Below, piece by piece: positions 16,816 through 24,443 of a DNA stretch of 34,476 nt; position 1 is the stretch's first letter; each line of letters begins with the position of its first letter. The position numbers were made by a program, and so were the translations under genes. Below the pieces are notes generated by a model, which saw only the letters and a program-made list of their open reading frames with translations, searched no databases and had not been told where the DNA came from. The stretch is from positions 1 through 34,476 of the forward strand of contig JAFWRL010000151.1 of the NCBI GenBank assembly GCA_017520105.1, written 5' to 3'. The stretch is from Fibrobacter sp. (GTDB lineage: Bacteria; Fibrobacterota; Fibrobacteria; Fibrobacterales; Fibrobacteraceae).

Positions 16816-17197
16816 ATATAAGGTCGCGGTGGCGACAAACGATGAGGTGAACGTCAACGTTCATTTTGGGCATGCGGCGGCATTCGACATTTATGAAGTC
16901 GATGATGCTAGCGGAAAATTCGAGAAGATTGAAGTTCGCGTAAAGCCGGAACATTGTGACGGATCTTGCGGAAGCCGTGACGAAGAGCATTTGTCGATGC
17001 TCTCTGCTGCAAAAAATCTCTCCGACTTGGATTACGTTCTATGCGAGCAGGTTGGCCCGCAGGCAATCCGTGCCCTGGCCCGTTACAATGTACGTGCATT
17101 CGATATCGCGCTCCCTATTGGCGAAGCGATTGCGAAAATAAACTTATACCGGAATAAAATTGCACAACGTGCCTTGAGACTGGTCGAAAAATCTTGA
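16808..17197 (+). CDS. NifX / NifB C-terminal domain protein (dinitrogenase FeMo-cofactor family)
   Basis: A 129-residue small carrier-type protein of the PF02579 family. It starts VAVATNDEVNVNVHFGHAAAF, with the HFGHA motif, and has CDGSCGSRDEE in place of the YCxGGxGCG stretch of NifB and NafY/NifX proteins. It probably binds the cofactor precursor on its way from the radical SAM protein to the catalytic subunit. Its ATG overlaps the end of the nifB-like gene by 8 bases, so the two are translationally coupled and together equal a split long NifB. Confidence 0.85.
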   Translation: MAKYKVAVATNDEVNVNVHFGHAAAFDIYEVDDASGKFEKIEVRVKPEHCDGSCGSRDEEHLSMLSAAKNLSDLDYVLCEQVGPQAIRALARYNVRAFDIALPIGEAIAKINLYRNKIAQRALRLVEKS

Positions 17198-17214
17198 AAT
17201 GGCGAAACGGATGT

Positions 17215-17239
17215 TTCTTATAGATAGAAACTATAAGAA
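17215..17239. promoter_or_regulatory. LysR-type operator candidate upstream of the C-S lyase gene
   Basis: TTCTTATAG (17215-17223) and CTATAAGAA (17231-17239) are exact 9-bp inverted arms with a 7-base spacer. The centre lies at about -66 from the predicted start of the promoter at 17258, which is the usual place for a LysR-family recognition site. A LysR gene follows the lyase. There is no T-run, so it is not a good terminator for the nifX-like gene. Confidence 0.55.
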
Positions 17240-17257
17240 GCCCTAAAAATATAGTAT

Positions 17258-17286
17258 TGGACAAAGTTATAAATTCCTTCTATATT
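17258..17286 (+). promoter_or_regulatory. Promoter of the PatB-like C-S lyase gene
   Basis: -35 TGGACA (17258-17263), 17-base spacer and -10 TATATT (17281-17286), with a start near 17293. The leader has two direct copies of CTAGCAAGG (17294-17302 and 17321-17329); the second supplies the ribosome site for the ATG at 17340. Confidence 0.75.
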
Positions 17287-17339
17287 GTAAACTCTAGCAA
17301 GGGAATTGTAACTGCGAAAGCTAGCAAGGATGGCGTGCA

Positions 17340-18548
17340 ATGTCAGAAATTAAAGAACGAAACATCGATTTTGATACAGTTATTGAACGCCATCATACGG
17401 ATTCCCTTAAGTATGATTTTGCAATAGAACATGGTGTCTTAAAACCGGGCGATGATCCGGCCGGCATTCTTCCGCTATGGGTTGCGGATATGGATTTCAA
17501 GACAACTTCATTTGTGGAGGACGCGCTGGTTCGCGTTGCAAAACATGGTGTATTTGGCTATAGCGATACGAAGGAAGATTACTTCCAGGTGCTTCGCCAT
17601 TTTTTTCGCCGTCGTCACAATTACGAAATCGAAAGTTCAAGATGGGTCATTAAAATTCCGGGGGTCATGTTTGGGCTTGGAGCGGCCATAAAGGCGTACA
17701 CGAACGAGGGCGATTCCGTACTCATCCAAGAGCCGGTCTATATGCATTTTGCCGACGTGATTCGCTTCAACAATCGTAAACTTGTGAGTAGTGACCTCGT
17801 TTACGGCGAAGACGGACGCTATCATATTGACTTTGACGATTTTGAAAAAAAGATTGTGGAGAACAACGTAAAGCTTTTCTTGCTTTGCAATCCGCACAAT
17901 CCCGTTTGTCGAACTTGGACCCGCGATGAACTCTTGCGTCTTGGAGAAATCTGTTTAAAGTACAACGTCATTGTCGTGAGCGATGAAATTCATAGCGATT
18001 TTGTATTCGAAGGTTCGCACACTGTATTCGGATCCTTGAGCGAAGCTTTGGCGAATATTTCCGTTATCGTTACCGCTCCGACAAAAACGTTCAATTTGGC
18101 GGGTGTCCAGATAGCGCACGCGTTCATAAAAAATCAGGCTCTTCGCCGGGCGTTTCGCAAGCAAGCCTATGCGACAGGTTATGGCCTAGTCAACGTTTTT
18201 GGAATCGTGTCGGCTCAGGCGGCGTACGCCAATGGCGATGTCTGGCTAGACGCTCTCTTGAAATACCTCAGAGGAAACATTGAATACATCGAAAAATTTA
18301 CCCGCGATAGTTTGAAGGGTGTAAAGCTTGTGCCCATGGAAGCCACCTATTTGGCATGGTTGGACTTTAACGGGACGGGACTCTCTTCAAGTGAAATCCA
18401 CGATTTGGTTCGCAACAAAGCGCGCCTTTGGCTTAACGACGGGGGTCTTTTTGGCACAGCGGGAGAGGGTTTCCAAAGGCTAAATCTCGCATGCCCGCGA
18501 AGCATTCTCGTCGAAGCGCTAAACAGATTAAAAGTTGCCCTAGGTTGA
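17340..18548 (+). CDS. PatB/MalY-type aminotransferase-fold C-S lyase
   Basis: Fold-type I PLP enzyme of 402 residues. PLWVADMDF near residues 45-53 is the family hallmark. Other motifs are NPHNPVCRTW (184-193), SDEIHSD (214-220), the PLP lysine K249 in APTKTFNLAG, and a C-terminal FQRLNLACPR. Family members cleave the C-S bond of cystathionine, cysteine or S-alkyl-cysteines, giving a thiol, pyruvate and ammonia. It has its own promoter and terminator, with a LysR gene next to it. It may split a thiol conjugate linked to the reductase pathway, or be an ordinary cystathionine beta-lyase (MetC role) making homocysteine. Confidence 0.88.
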   Translation: MSEIKERNIDFDTVIERHHTDSLKYDFAIEHGVLKPGDDPAGILPLWVADMDFKTTSFVEDALVRVAKHGVFGYSDTKEDYFQVLRHFFRRRHNYEIESSRWVIKIPGVMFGLGAAIKAYTNEGDSVLIQEPVYMHFADVIRFNNRKLVSSDLVYGEDGRYHIDFDDFEKKIVENNVKLFLLCNPHNPVCRTWTRDELLRLGEICLKYNVIVVSDEIHSDFVFEGSHTVFGSLSEALANISVIVTAPTKTFNLAGVQIAHAFIKNQALRRAFRKQAYATGYGLVNVFGIVSAQAAYANGDVWLDALLKYLRGNIEYIEKFTRDSLKGVKLVPMEATYLAWLDFNGTGLSSSEIHDLVRNKARLWLNDGGLFGTAGEGFQRLNLACPRSILVEALNRLKVALG

Positions 18549-18563
18549 ACGCCTAGTGCAACA

Positions 18564-18610
18564 GAGGCCTTCAGGATGCTTAGAATCCACCTGGAGGCTT
18601 CTTCTTTTTT
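18564..18610 (+). terminator. Intrinsic terminator after the C-S lyase gene
   Basis: Arms GAGGCCTTCAGG (18564-18575) and CCTGGAGGCTTC (18590-18601) form a 12-bp stem with two G-U pairs and a 14-base loop, followed by TTCTTTTTT. The next gene therefore needs its own promoter; a TATATT box at 18654-18659 is a candidate -10 without a good -35. Confidence 0.8.
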
Positions 18611-18714
18611 AAATATTCCTACCTTATATATAGGATTTTGAAATACTTTTTCCTATATTTATGCAGGAAAATAACGAAACGTCAACCATTCAACCCTTTA
18701 ACCGAGCCTTAAAA

Positions 18715-19659
18715 ATGACATTACAACAATTACGCTACGCAATCGGCATTGCCAAAGTAGGCTCCTTCAACAAGGCTGCCGAAACGTTGTTCATATCCCA
18801 GCCGTCATTGACGACTGCAATCCACGATCTCGAAGACGAAATCGGCATTACGATTTTCAACCGAACGAGTCGCGGTGTAACGCTTACGCCCGAAGGCGAA
18901 GAATTCATTGCTCGTGCAAATGAACTCTACAATCACTACGAATCGGTTCTGGAACGCTATAGCAAGGAAGAACAGAAGAAAAAGAGATTTGCTGTCTCGA
19001 CACAGCACTATTCCTTCGCTGTCAAGTCCTTCGTGAACATGGTCAAAAAGTTCAACATCGACGACTACGAATTCGCTCTCCGCGAAACAAAGACGAAGGA
19101 AGTCATCGACGATGTGACGAGTCTCCGTAGCGAAATAGGAATTATTTATCTTAGCGATTTCAACCGCAAGTATATCACGTACTTGTTGAAGGAACATGAA
19201 CTCGTTTTCCAGAAACTGATTGACTGCAATGCGTATGCGTACATGTGGAAAAATAATCCGCTTGCAAACAAGCCTTACGTGAATCTCGAAGACCTTTCGG
19301 AATATCCGTGCCTTTCTTTTGAACAGGGTGAAAGCGGTAACTACTACTTCGCCGAAGAAATTTTAAGTACGAACGAATACCACAAGACAATCAAGGCGAA
19401 TGACCGTGCCACGATGCTGAATTTGATGGTAGGTCTCAATGGTTACACGCTCTGCTCCGGCATCATCAGCGAAGAAATCAACGGCTCCGATTACGTCGCC
19501 GTACCGTTTAAGAACGCAAATGGCGAAAACGACCGCAAGATGGAAATCGGTTATATTACCAAGAAAAACTTTATGTTAAGCACCATCTGCCGCATTTACA
19601 TTCGCGAGATGGAAGAATACTTGAAGGCTTACACGGCCGACCACATAAACGATGCATAG
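18715..19659 (+). CDS. LysR-family transcriptional regulator
   Basis: DNA-binding regulator of 314 residues. It starts MTLQQLRYAIGIAKVGS, has a winged helix-turn-helix (FNKAAETLFISQPSLTTAIHDLEDEIG) and the usual IFNRTSRGVTLTPEGEEF, then a periplasmic-binding-like effector domain. An upstream ATG at 18661 would add 18 residues, but a candidate -10 box (18654-18659) places the transcript start after it and the family starts at MTLQQ, so 18715 is chosen. Likely target: the palindrome at -66 of the lyase promoter, perhaps also the marH/nifB intergenic palindrome. The effector is unknown; cysteine-synthesis precursors are common for sulfur LysR proteins. Confidence 0.9.
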   Translation: MTLQQLRYAIGIAKVGSFNKAAETLFISQPSLTTAIHDLEDEIGITIFNRTSRGVTLTPEGEEFIARANELYNHYESVLERYSKEEQKKKRFAVSTQHYSFAVKSFVNMVKKFNIDDYEFALRETKTKEVIDDVTSLRSEIGIIYLSDFNRKYITYLLKEHELVFQKLIDCNAYAYMWKNNPLANKPYVNLEDLSEYPCLSFEQGESGNYYFAEEILSTNEYHKTIKANDRATMLNLMVGLNGYTLCSGIISEEINGSDYVAVPFKNANGENDRKMEIGYITKKNFMLSTICRIYIREMEEYLKAYTADHINDA

Positions 19660-19664
19660 CACTG

Positions 19665-19687
19665 TCCCGGTGAAACGCCGGGATTTT
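19665..19687 (+). terminator. Short terminator-like hairpin after the LysR gene
   Basis: TCCCGG (19665-19670) and CCGGGA (19678-19683) with a 7-base loop, followed by TTTTC. The stem is short and tcdA starts 14 bases later, so termination is probably partial and tcdA may be read through. Confidence 0.5.
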
Positions 19688-19701
19688 CTATAATTGGTTC
19701 C

Positions 19702-20526
19702 ATGTCTCTCAGTTCCAGTATTTTCAATCGCACGTCGCTCCTGCTTGGAGACGACATTATGGAAAGTATTTACAAGAAACGAGTCATCATCTTCGGGCTC
19801 GGCGGAGTCGGTAGTTGGTGCGCCGAAAGTCTCGTACGCTCGGGAATTCAGGAACTGGTCCTTGTCGATTCGGATCGCGTGTGCGTTACCAACGTGAACA
19901 GGCAACTGATGGCCACCACAAAAACAGTAGGGCAGGTCAAAGTCGAAGTTCTCAAGAACCGCTTGCTCGAAATCAATCCGCATGCAAACATCGTTGCCTT
20001 GCAAGATATCTACGAAGAAGCCAATACGGATAAATTCCAACTTGATACGTTTGACTACATCATCGATGCTATTGACAGCCTCGAAAACAAAATGCAGTTG
20101 CTGTATCACGCTTCGCAAACCAAGGCTACCGTATTTTCGTCAATGGGCGCGGCATTAAAAATGGACCCTACGCGAATCAAGGTCGCTGAATTTTGGAAAG
20201 TCACTGGCTGCCCACTCGGGCGCGCCCTCCGCGACAAGATTAAACGCAAAAAGCTTTGGCCCAAGAAAAAAATCATGTGCGTCTATAGCGACGAGCTCCT
20301 GAAAAACCGTGGCAAGAATTCATCGTGCGGTACGGCCGCATGCATGTGCCCCAAGATTCGTCAAGAACGAAGCGAAGCAGAATTGAAAAACGCAGAACTT
20401 GTCGATCACGAATGGTGCAGCAGCAAGGCTCAAATCAACGGAACCATGGCTCATGCCACAGCTATTTTCGGTTTCATGATTGCAGGGCTTGTCATGCAAG
20501 ACATTTATCAGAAAGCTTTGTTATAA
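19702..20526 (+). CDS. tcdA: tRNA threonylcarbamoyladenosine dehydratase TcdA
   Basis: E1-like (ThiF/MoeB superfamily) enzyme of 274 residues that cyclises the t6A37 base of ANN-decoding tRNAs using ATP. The nucleotide-binding GLGGVGSW is at residues 32-39, the acidic residues D56 and D58 follow in VLVDSDRVCVTN, and N64/R67 lie in NVNRQ. FNRTSLLLGDDIM before the Rossmann fold and GTMAHATAIFG at the end match E. coli TcdA. In E. coli it works with the CsdA/CsdE sulfur system, which may explain its place beside sulfur genes. No strong ribosome site is visible. Confidence 0.9.
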   Translation: MSLSSSIFNRTSLLLGDDIMESIYKKRVIIFGLGGVGSWCAESLVRSGIQELVLVDSDRVCVTNVNRQLMATTKTVGQVKVEVLKNRLLEINPHANIVALQDIYEEANTDKFQLDTFDYIIDAIDSLENKMQLLYHASQTKATVFSSMGAALKMDPTRIKVAEFWKVTGCPLGRALRDKIKRKKLWPKKKIMCVYSDELLKNRGKNSSCGTAACMCPKIRQERSEAELKNAELVDHEWCSSKAQINGTMAHATAIFGFMIAGLVMQDIYQKALL

Positions 20527-20560
20527 TTTTTCTCTATAATTTACTCTAAAAACAAAGTAT

Positions 20561-20589
20561 TGGACAAACTCATTTTTGCCTTCTATATT
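20561..20589 (+). promoter_or_regulatory. Promoter of the DUF4418-ABC-symporter operon
   Basis: -35 TGGACA (20561-20566), 17-base spacer and -10 TATATT (20584-20589), with a start near 20596. The core repeats the layout of the promoter at 17258, including CCTTC before the -10. It rules out the longer start at 20560 for the next gene. Confidence 0.75.
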
Positions 20590-20619
20590 TGGCTTCGAAC
20601 AAATCATAAGGAGGCGATT

Positions 20620-21045
20620 ATGACAAACGGATTGTTTTTTGGATCTATAACAGTTGCTTTCGGCACAATCGTATCGTTACTTTCATTCGTCCTACTTCCA
20701 TTTTGCAATCCCGGTCATATGGTGATGCGTTGTCATTACACTTCTGTGGTTGACGGATTTGTCGGCATTGCAATTGCGTTAATCGGTATTGCATACTTGT
20801 TGTTGCCCAAGATTCACAAAACTTTGACCTATGTCGTGATTGTTGCTGGAGTCTTGACATCGCTTATTCCCACGGTAATTGTAGGCGTCTGTAAGCATCC
20901 GTTTATGTACTGCCATTCGATTTCGTCCCCAGTCCTTCAACTAGTCGGGATTATCATTGCACTTTTGGGTGTGGCTAATATTGCCTTTTTGGAGAGCCGC
21001 AACTTTGAATCGGAGGATTTTACCAATGAAAAACACAACGTTTAA
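20620..21045 (+). CDS. DUF4418-like four-helix membrane protein
   Basis: A 141-residue inner-membrane protein with four hydrophobic helices. The loops between helices carry a pattern of Cys, His and Met: CNPGHMVMRCHYTS after the first helix and CKHPFMYCHSIS after the third. The ATG at 20620 has a strong AAGGAGG site and follows the predicted transcription start. I place it in the DUF4418 family from memory of this motif; no function is established. It overlaps the permease gene by 20 bases, so it is probably an accessory subunit of that ABC system. The conserved Cys/Met/His could bind a metal, which is an inference. Confidence 0.65.
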   Translation: MTNGLFFGSITVAFGTIVSLLSFVLLPFCNPGHMVMRCHYTSVVDGFVGIAIALIGIAYLLLPKIHKTLTYVVIVAGVLTSLIPTVIVGVCKHPFMYCHSISSPVLQLVGIIIALLGVANIAFLESRNFESEDFTNEKHNV

Positions 21046-22216
21046 AATTATATATACCAATTTTTGGAGCCATCCTGGCCGTAGTTTGGGATTAGTTATC
21101 CTGACGGCAATAGCTTCGGCATCGTTGCTTGCTAGTGCTCTTTTCTCCAAGAGCCTCGATACAGGTTTTGAACAACTTTCTTCACGCATGGGAGCGGACT
21201 TGCTCATTGTCCCAGGCGAAGCAGAAGTCAGTGACCAGCCCGTACTTTTGCAGGGTGGATTGAGCCACAGTTCACTTCCTCACGAAGTTTTGGAATTTAC
21301 CCGGAGCATTCCGGGAATCCGCATTGCGTCACCGCAATTCTACTTTACGACACTTAGTGCAAGCTGCTGCGATGAAAAAGTCAACATTATAGGTTTTGAT
21401 TCCAAGACCGATTTTACCATCAAGCCGTGGATTCGCAAGACTTATAAAAAAGATTTCCTTCCTGGTTCAGTTATTGCCGGTAGCGATATAAACATCGACA
21501 AGTCTGGGAAAATCAAATTTTTCGATCAGGAATTCACTGTTGTCGGAAGCCTTGAACCGCTAGGAAATAAGCTTGATCAGGCGATTTTTGCAGACGTCGA
21601 AACAATTGAAATTTTCCGCAAGGCTGCTGCAAGCAAGGGATACAATTTCATATCTGTAAATGAACCTTCCGCAATTCTTGCGAATCTCGAAGACAATGCC
21701 GACTTTGAACAGATTTCGCAAAAACTGTACGGAACGTTTGACAACTTGCAGGTCGTTCCGCGTAAGAACATGTTCGATAGCGTTATCGCAACCGCAGGTT
21801 CGTTCAAGGTTGTGGTTTGGGCAATTGCGGGAATTTTCTTGTTCATCGTGATTGCCGCTGTGACTATTGCGTTTTCCATTTCGACGAATGAACGCAAGAA
21901 GGAGTTCGCGACGCTCCTCATCATCGGTGCGGCTCGCAAAAAACTCTCGAACATCGTCCTTGGTGAATCCCTGCTTATCAGCGGGAGCGGAACCATTGCC
22001 GGAACGCTTTTGGGAACTGTGGCCATCATTTCTTTCCGGTTCTTGATTCAAGAAAATATAAACATTCCCTTTGTACTCCCGAATGTATTCACCATCTTTC
22101 TAGCGATTGTCGGAGCGTTGTTCGTCCCTGCTATTTTCGGGACATTGGCCTCGTACCGCATTGCCAGAAAAGTCGGAAAGATTGACGTTTACACCGCATT
22201 AAAGGAGGACGCTTAA
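21026..22216 (+). CDS. ABC transporter permease, FtsX/MacB type
   Basis: A 396-residue permease. One membrane helix lies near the N-terminus (about 21-40), then a large extracytoplasmic domain, then three helices in the last 130 residues (VVVWAIAGIFLFIVIAAVTI, the SLLISGSGTIAG region and VFTIFLAIVGALFV). The cytoplasmic turn NERKKEFATLLIIGAARKKL is the FtsX-domain hallmark. The extracytoplasmic part contains SASCCDEKV with adjacent cysteines. GGAGG at about 21015 fixes the start at 21026. It ends TAATG, overlapping the ATPase start. This type usually drives export or mechanical work in the envelope, not import. Confidence 0.85.
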   Translation: MKNTTFKIIYTNFWSHPGRSLGLVILTAIASASLLASALFSKSLDTGFEQLSSRMGADLLIVPGEAEVSDQPVLLQGGLSHSSLPHEVLEFTRSIPGIRIASPQFYFTTLSASCCDEKVNIIGFDSKTDFTIKPWIRKTYKKDFLPGSVIAGSDINIDKSGKIKFFDQEFTVVGSLEPLGNKLDQAIFADVETIEIFRKAAASKGYNFISVNEPSAILANLEDNADFEQISQKLYGTFDNLQVVPRKNMFDSVIATAGSFKVVVWAIAGIFLFIVIAAVTIAFSISTNERKKEFATLLIIGAARKKLSNIVLGESLLISGSGTIAGTLLGTVAIISFRFLIQENINIPFVLPNVFTIFLAIVGALFVPAIFGTLASYRIARKVGKIDVYTALKEDA

Positions 22217-22899
22217 TGATACTTAATGGAAACAACATAACAAAGCAATATACACGACGTGGCGAAAAGTTTAATGCGGTCAATAACGCCGATTTCTTCG
22301 CATGGTCTGGAGACTTCACTGTCATTTTCGGCGAATCTGGAAGTGGCAAAAGTACGCTCCTGAACACGCTTGCCGGTGTTACCGAGCCTACGTCGGGAAG
22401 TATCGAAATTGACGGACAGCCCATCTTTGCGCTCAAGGACGAAGAACGAGCCCTTCTGCGAAACGAACGTATTGGTTACATTCCGCAAAATACGGCGACG
22501 CTCCCGGCGTTTACCGTTGCCGAGAATATAACTTTGTCTTCATCCTTGTATAATAAAAAGGTGGATAAGGCGCATATCGGAGCGTTGTTGAATAAGCTCG
22601 GAATATCTCACTTGGCCAACGAATATCCGCAAAATCTATCTGGAGGGGAGCTGCGTCGCGTTTCCATCGCGAGGGCTTTGGCGAATAAACCGGACTTGAT
22701 TATTGCCGACGAACCGACAAGTAATCTCGACGAAGAAAATAGCCATAAGGTTTACCGCCTTTTTGCACGGCTGGCGAGGACGGGTGTTTCTGTCATTATC
22801 GCCACGCATGACAAAAACGCATTCGGTTACAGCAACCGCGTTTACCACATGAAATCGGGCTCGCTCATCCCTGATATCGGCGAATACGGCAACTTGTAA
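22216..22899 (+). CDS. ABC transporter ATPase, LolD/MacB type
   Basis: A 227-residue ATPase. Walker A GESGSGKST is at 39-47, Q-loop at Q91, signature LSGGE at 141-145 and Walker B LIIADEPTS at 161-169, then HDKNAFGYSNRVYHMKSG. The LSGGELRRVSIARAL form is typical of the LolD/MacB group that partners FtsX-type permeases. Its start overlaps the permease stop, so the two proteins are made together. Confidence 0.9.
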   Translation: MILNGNNITKQYTRRGEKFNAVNNADFFAWSGDFTVIFGESGSGKSTLLNTLAGVTEPTSGSIEIDGQPIFALKDEERALLRNERIGYIPQNTATLPAFTVAENITLSSSLYNKKVDKAHIGALLNKLGISHLANEYPQNLSGGELRRVSIARALANKPDLIIADEPTSNLDEENSHKVYRLFARLARTGVSVIIATHDKNAFGYSNRVYHMKSGSLIPDIGEYGNL

Positions 22900-22916
22900 A
22901 ATTCTAACTTTAGGTC

Positions 22917-24353
22917 ATGAAACTTCTCATCATCTATTTTCTAGTCCTTGGATTCATTTGCATTCGTGACTTGTTCAAGGTCAAGAATTTTGACGATTAT
23001 GTTGTTGCAGGTCGCAAGCAAACGGCCCCGTTTGTTTTCATGAGCCTCATGGCGACTGTCCTTGGAGCTTCTGCAACGGTGGGCATAGCAGCTCGTGCAG
23101 AGAGCATCGGCTTTGCCGCCTTCTGGTGGCTGGCTGTTGGCGCGATTGGATTCTGGTTTCAAGCGGCTTTCTTGAGCAAACCGGTTCACAATCTCGATGT
23201 GCGCACGCTCCCCGAAATCGCTGAAAAGACGGTCGGAAAAACAGGGCGAAAGCTTGTCGCTTTGATTATCGCTGTTTCGTGGATTGGAATTATCGCTGCG
23301 CAGTTCGCTGCTGTCGCTGGGTTCATTGGGCTTGTGCTGGGGCACGATGCAGGGACGCTATCTGTTTTGATTACGGCGGGAATTGTCATTGTCTATACGC
23401 TTTTGGGTGGCCAGCTTTCTGTTGTTCGTACCGACGCTCTGCAATTTGGAATTTTGGCTCTTGGATTTTTTGCCGCTGCGGTTTATCTGTTCGGTGGTTT
23501 TTCGGGAGCGGAAAACGCGATGCAAATAGCCGCGGAATCGGCTGTTGGAACCGCTGTTGGATCGGCTGCACACTCCGCAGTAGAATCAACATCCGCTGGG
23601 CTTGCGACTTTCGGAAATTTCAATCTCTTGAACGAAAAATTTGGTTTTACGGATTTGGTCGTGATGTTGTTCACCGTCGGCGGTGCGTACTTCCTAGGAC
23701 CTGACGTGATTTCGCGAAACCTTGTCGCCAAGGATGCGTCGTCTGCCCGCAAAGCCGTTGTTGCCGGAAGTTTTGCGATTCTCGTTTTTAGTGTTGTCAT
23801 TGTCTTGCTTGGCATGTGGACCGCTACTTATGCTCCTGATTCTGCCGCTTCCAATGCTGCCGACGCCGTGAATCCGTTGTTTCGCCTCGCTTCCGGCGTA
23901 CTCCCGCTCCCGCTGGCTGCACTCTTGTCGGTTGGGCTTTTGTCTGCGTTGCTCTCGTCGGCGGATACGTGCCTCATTAACTCTGCCGCCATTTTCGGGA
24001 GTGACATCTTGAATACGCGCCGCATTTCTGTCGTGCGTCTGCTTGTTGTCGCTATCGGCGTCATTGCGACGTTCCTTGCGCTTCAGGGCAAGGATATCAT
24101 TGGGCTTTTGACGATGGCATATTCCGTCTATACGCCTGGAATTGTCGCCCCGCTTGCCGTAGCGATTGTCTCCTACAAAAAGTTCACCATCAAGAAATCT
24201 CTGTGGTATGCAGGCGTTTGCATCGGTGGCCTTTTCGGGCTTGTTCCCGCGATTCTCGCGTCAACTGTCAGAATGCAAACTCCAAACTACATTCCGCTTA
24301 TCGGTGTTGCCGTCTCGCTTGTTTTTGCGCTCATCAGCTTAAAGAAGAACTGA
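22917..24353 (+). CDS. Sodium:solute symporter family protein
   Basis: A 478-residue inner-membrane carrier with about 12-13 hydrophobic segments. The first part carries NFDDYVVAGRKQTAPFVFMSLMATVLGASATVG, which is typical of the SSS family, and the middle holds YTLLGGQLSVVRTDALQ and LLSALLSSADTCLINSAA, the sodium-site region. The solute cannot be named. An Ala/Ser-rich stretch at about residues 200-230 (AAESAVGTAVGSAAHSAVES) is a loop insert. It lies 17 bases after the ATPase gene and is probably the last gene of that operon. Confidence 0.85.
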   Translation: MKLLIIYFLVLGFICIRDLFKVKNFDDYVVAGRKQTAPFVFMSLMATVLGASATVGIAARAESIGFAAFWWLAVGAIGFWFQAAFLSKPVHNLDVRTLPEIAEKTVGKTGRKLVALIIAVSWIGIIAAQFAAVAGFIGLVLGHDAGTLSVLITAGIVIVYTLLGGQLSVVRTDALQFGILALGFFAAAVYLFGGFSGAENAMQIAAESAVGTAVGSAAHSAVESTSAGLATFGNFNLLNEKFGFTDLVVMLFTVGGAYFLGPDVISRNLVAKDASSARKAVVAGSFAILVFSVVIVLLGMWTATYAPDSAASNAADAVNPLFRLASGVLPLPLAALLSVGLLSALLSSADTCLINSAAIFGSDILNTRRISVVRLLVVAIGVIATFLALQGKDIIGLLTMAYSVYTPGIVAPLAVAIVSYKKFTIKKSLWYAGVCIGGLFGLVPAILASTVRMQTPNYIPLIGVAVSLVFALISLKKN

Positions 24354-24368
24354 AGAAGGAAATCCCGG

Positions 24369-24413
24369 GTCCGGGATGACAGGTTGAAATGTGTCCGGGA
24401 TGACAGGATGAAA
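24369..24413. repeat. Two direct copies of a 21-bp TCCGGGATGACAGG repeat
   Basis: Two 21-base copies (24369-24389 and 24393-24413) differ at one base and are 3 bases apart. Each carries GTCCGGGATGACAGG. This looks like a dispersed intergenic repeat in the gap between convergent genes. Confidence 0.7.
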
Positions 24414-24434
24414 AAAGTCGCCCGATGGGGCGAC
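24411..24434 (-). terminator. Intrinsic terminator of the 235-residue gene (recCBD side)
   Basis: On the - strand, GTCGCCC and GGGCGAC (24417-24434, 4-base loop) are followed by TTTTTT (24411-24416), a standard terminator 10 bases after the stop of the gene ending at 24444. Confidence 0.85.
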
Positions 24435-24443
24435 GTGATAGGA

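Noticed and set aside
17330..17353. Seven-codon ORF (MACNVRN) overlapping the C-S lyase start
   Set aside because: The AAGGA site touches its ATG with no spacing and instead fits the lyase ATG at 17340. A single Cys codon is not enough to suggest attenuation.
24369..24413. CRISPR-like repeats
   Set aside because: Only two copies with a 3-base spacing, no spacers and no cas genes.
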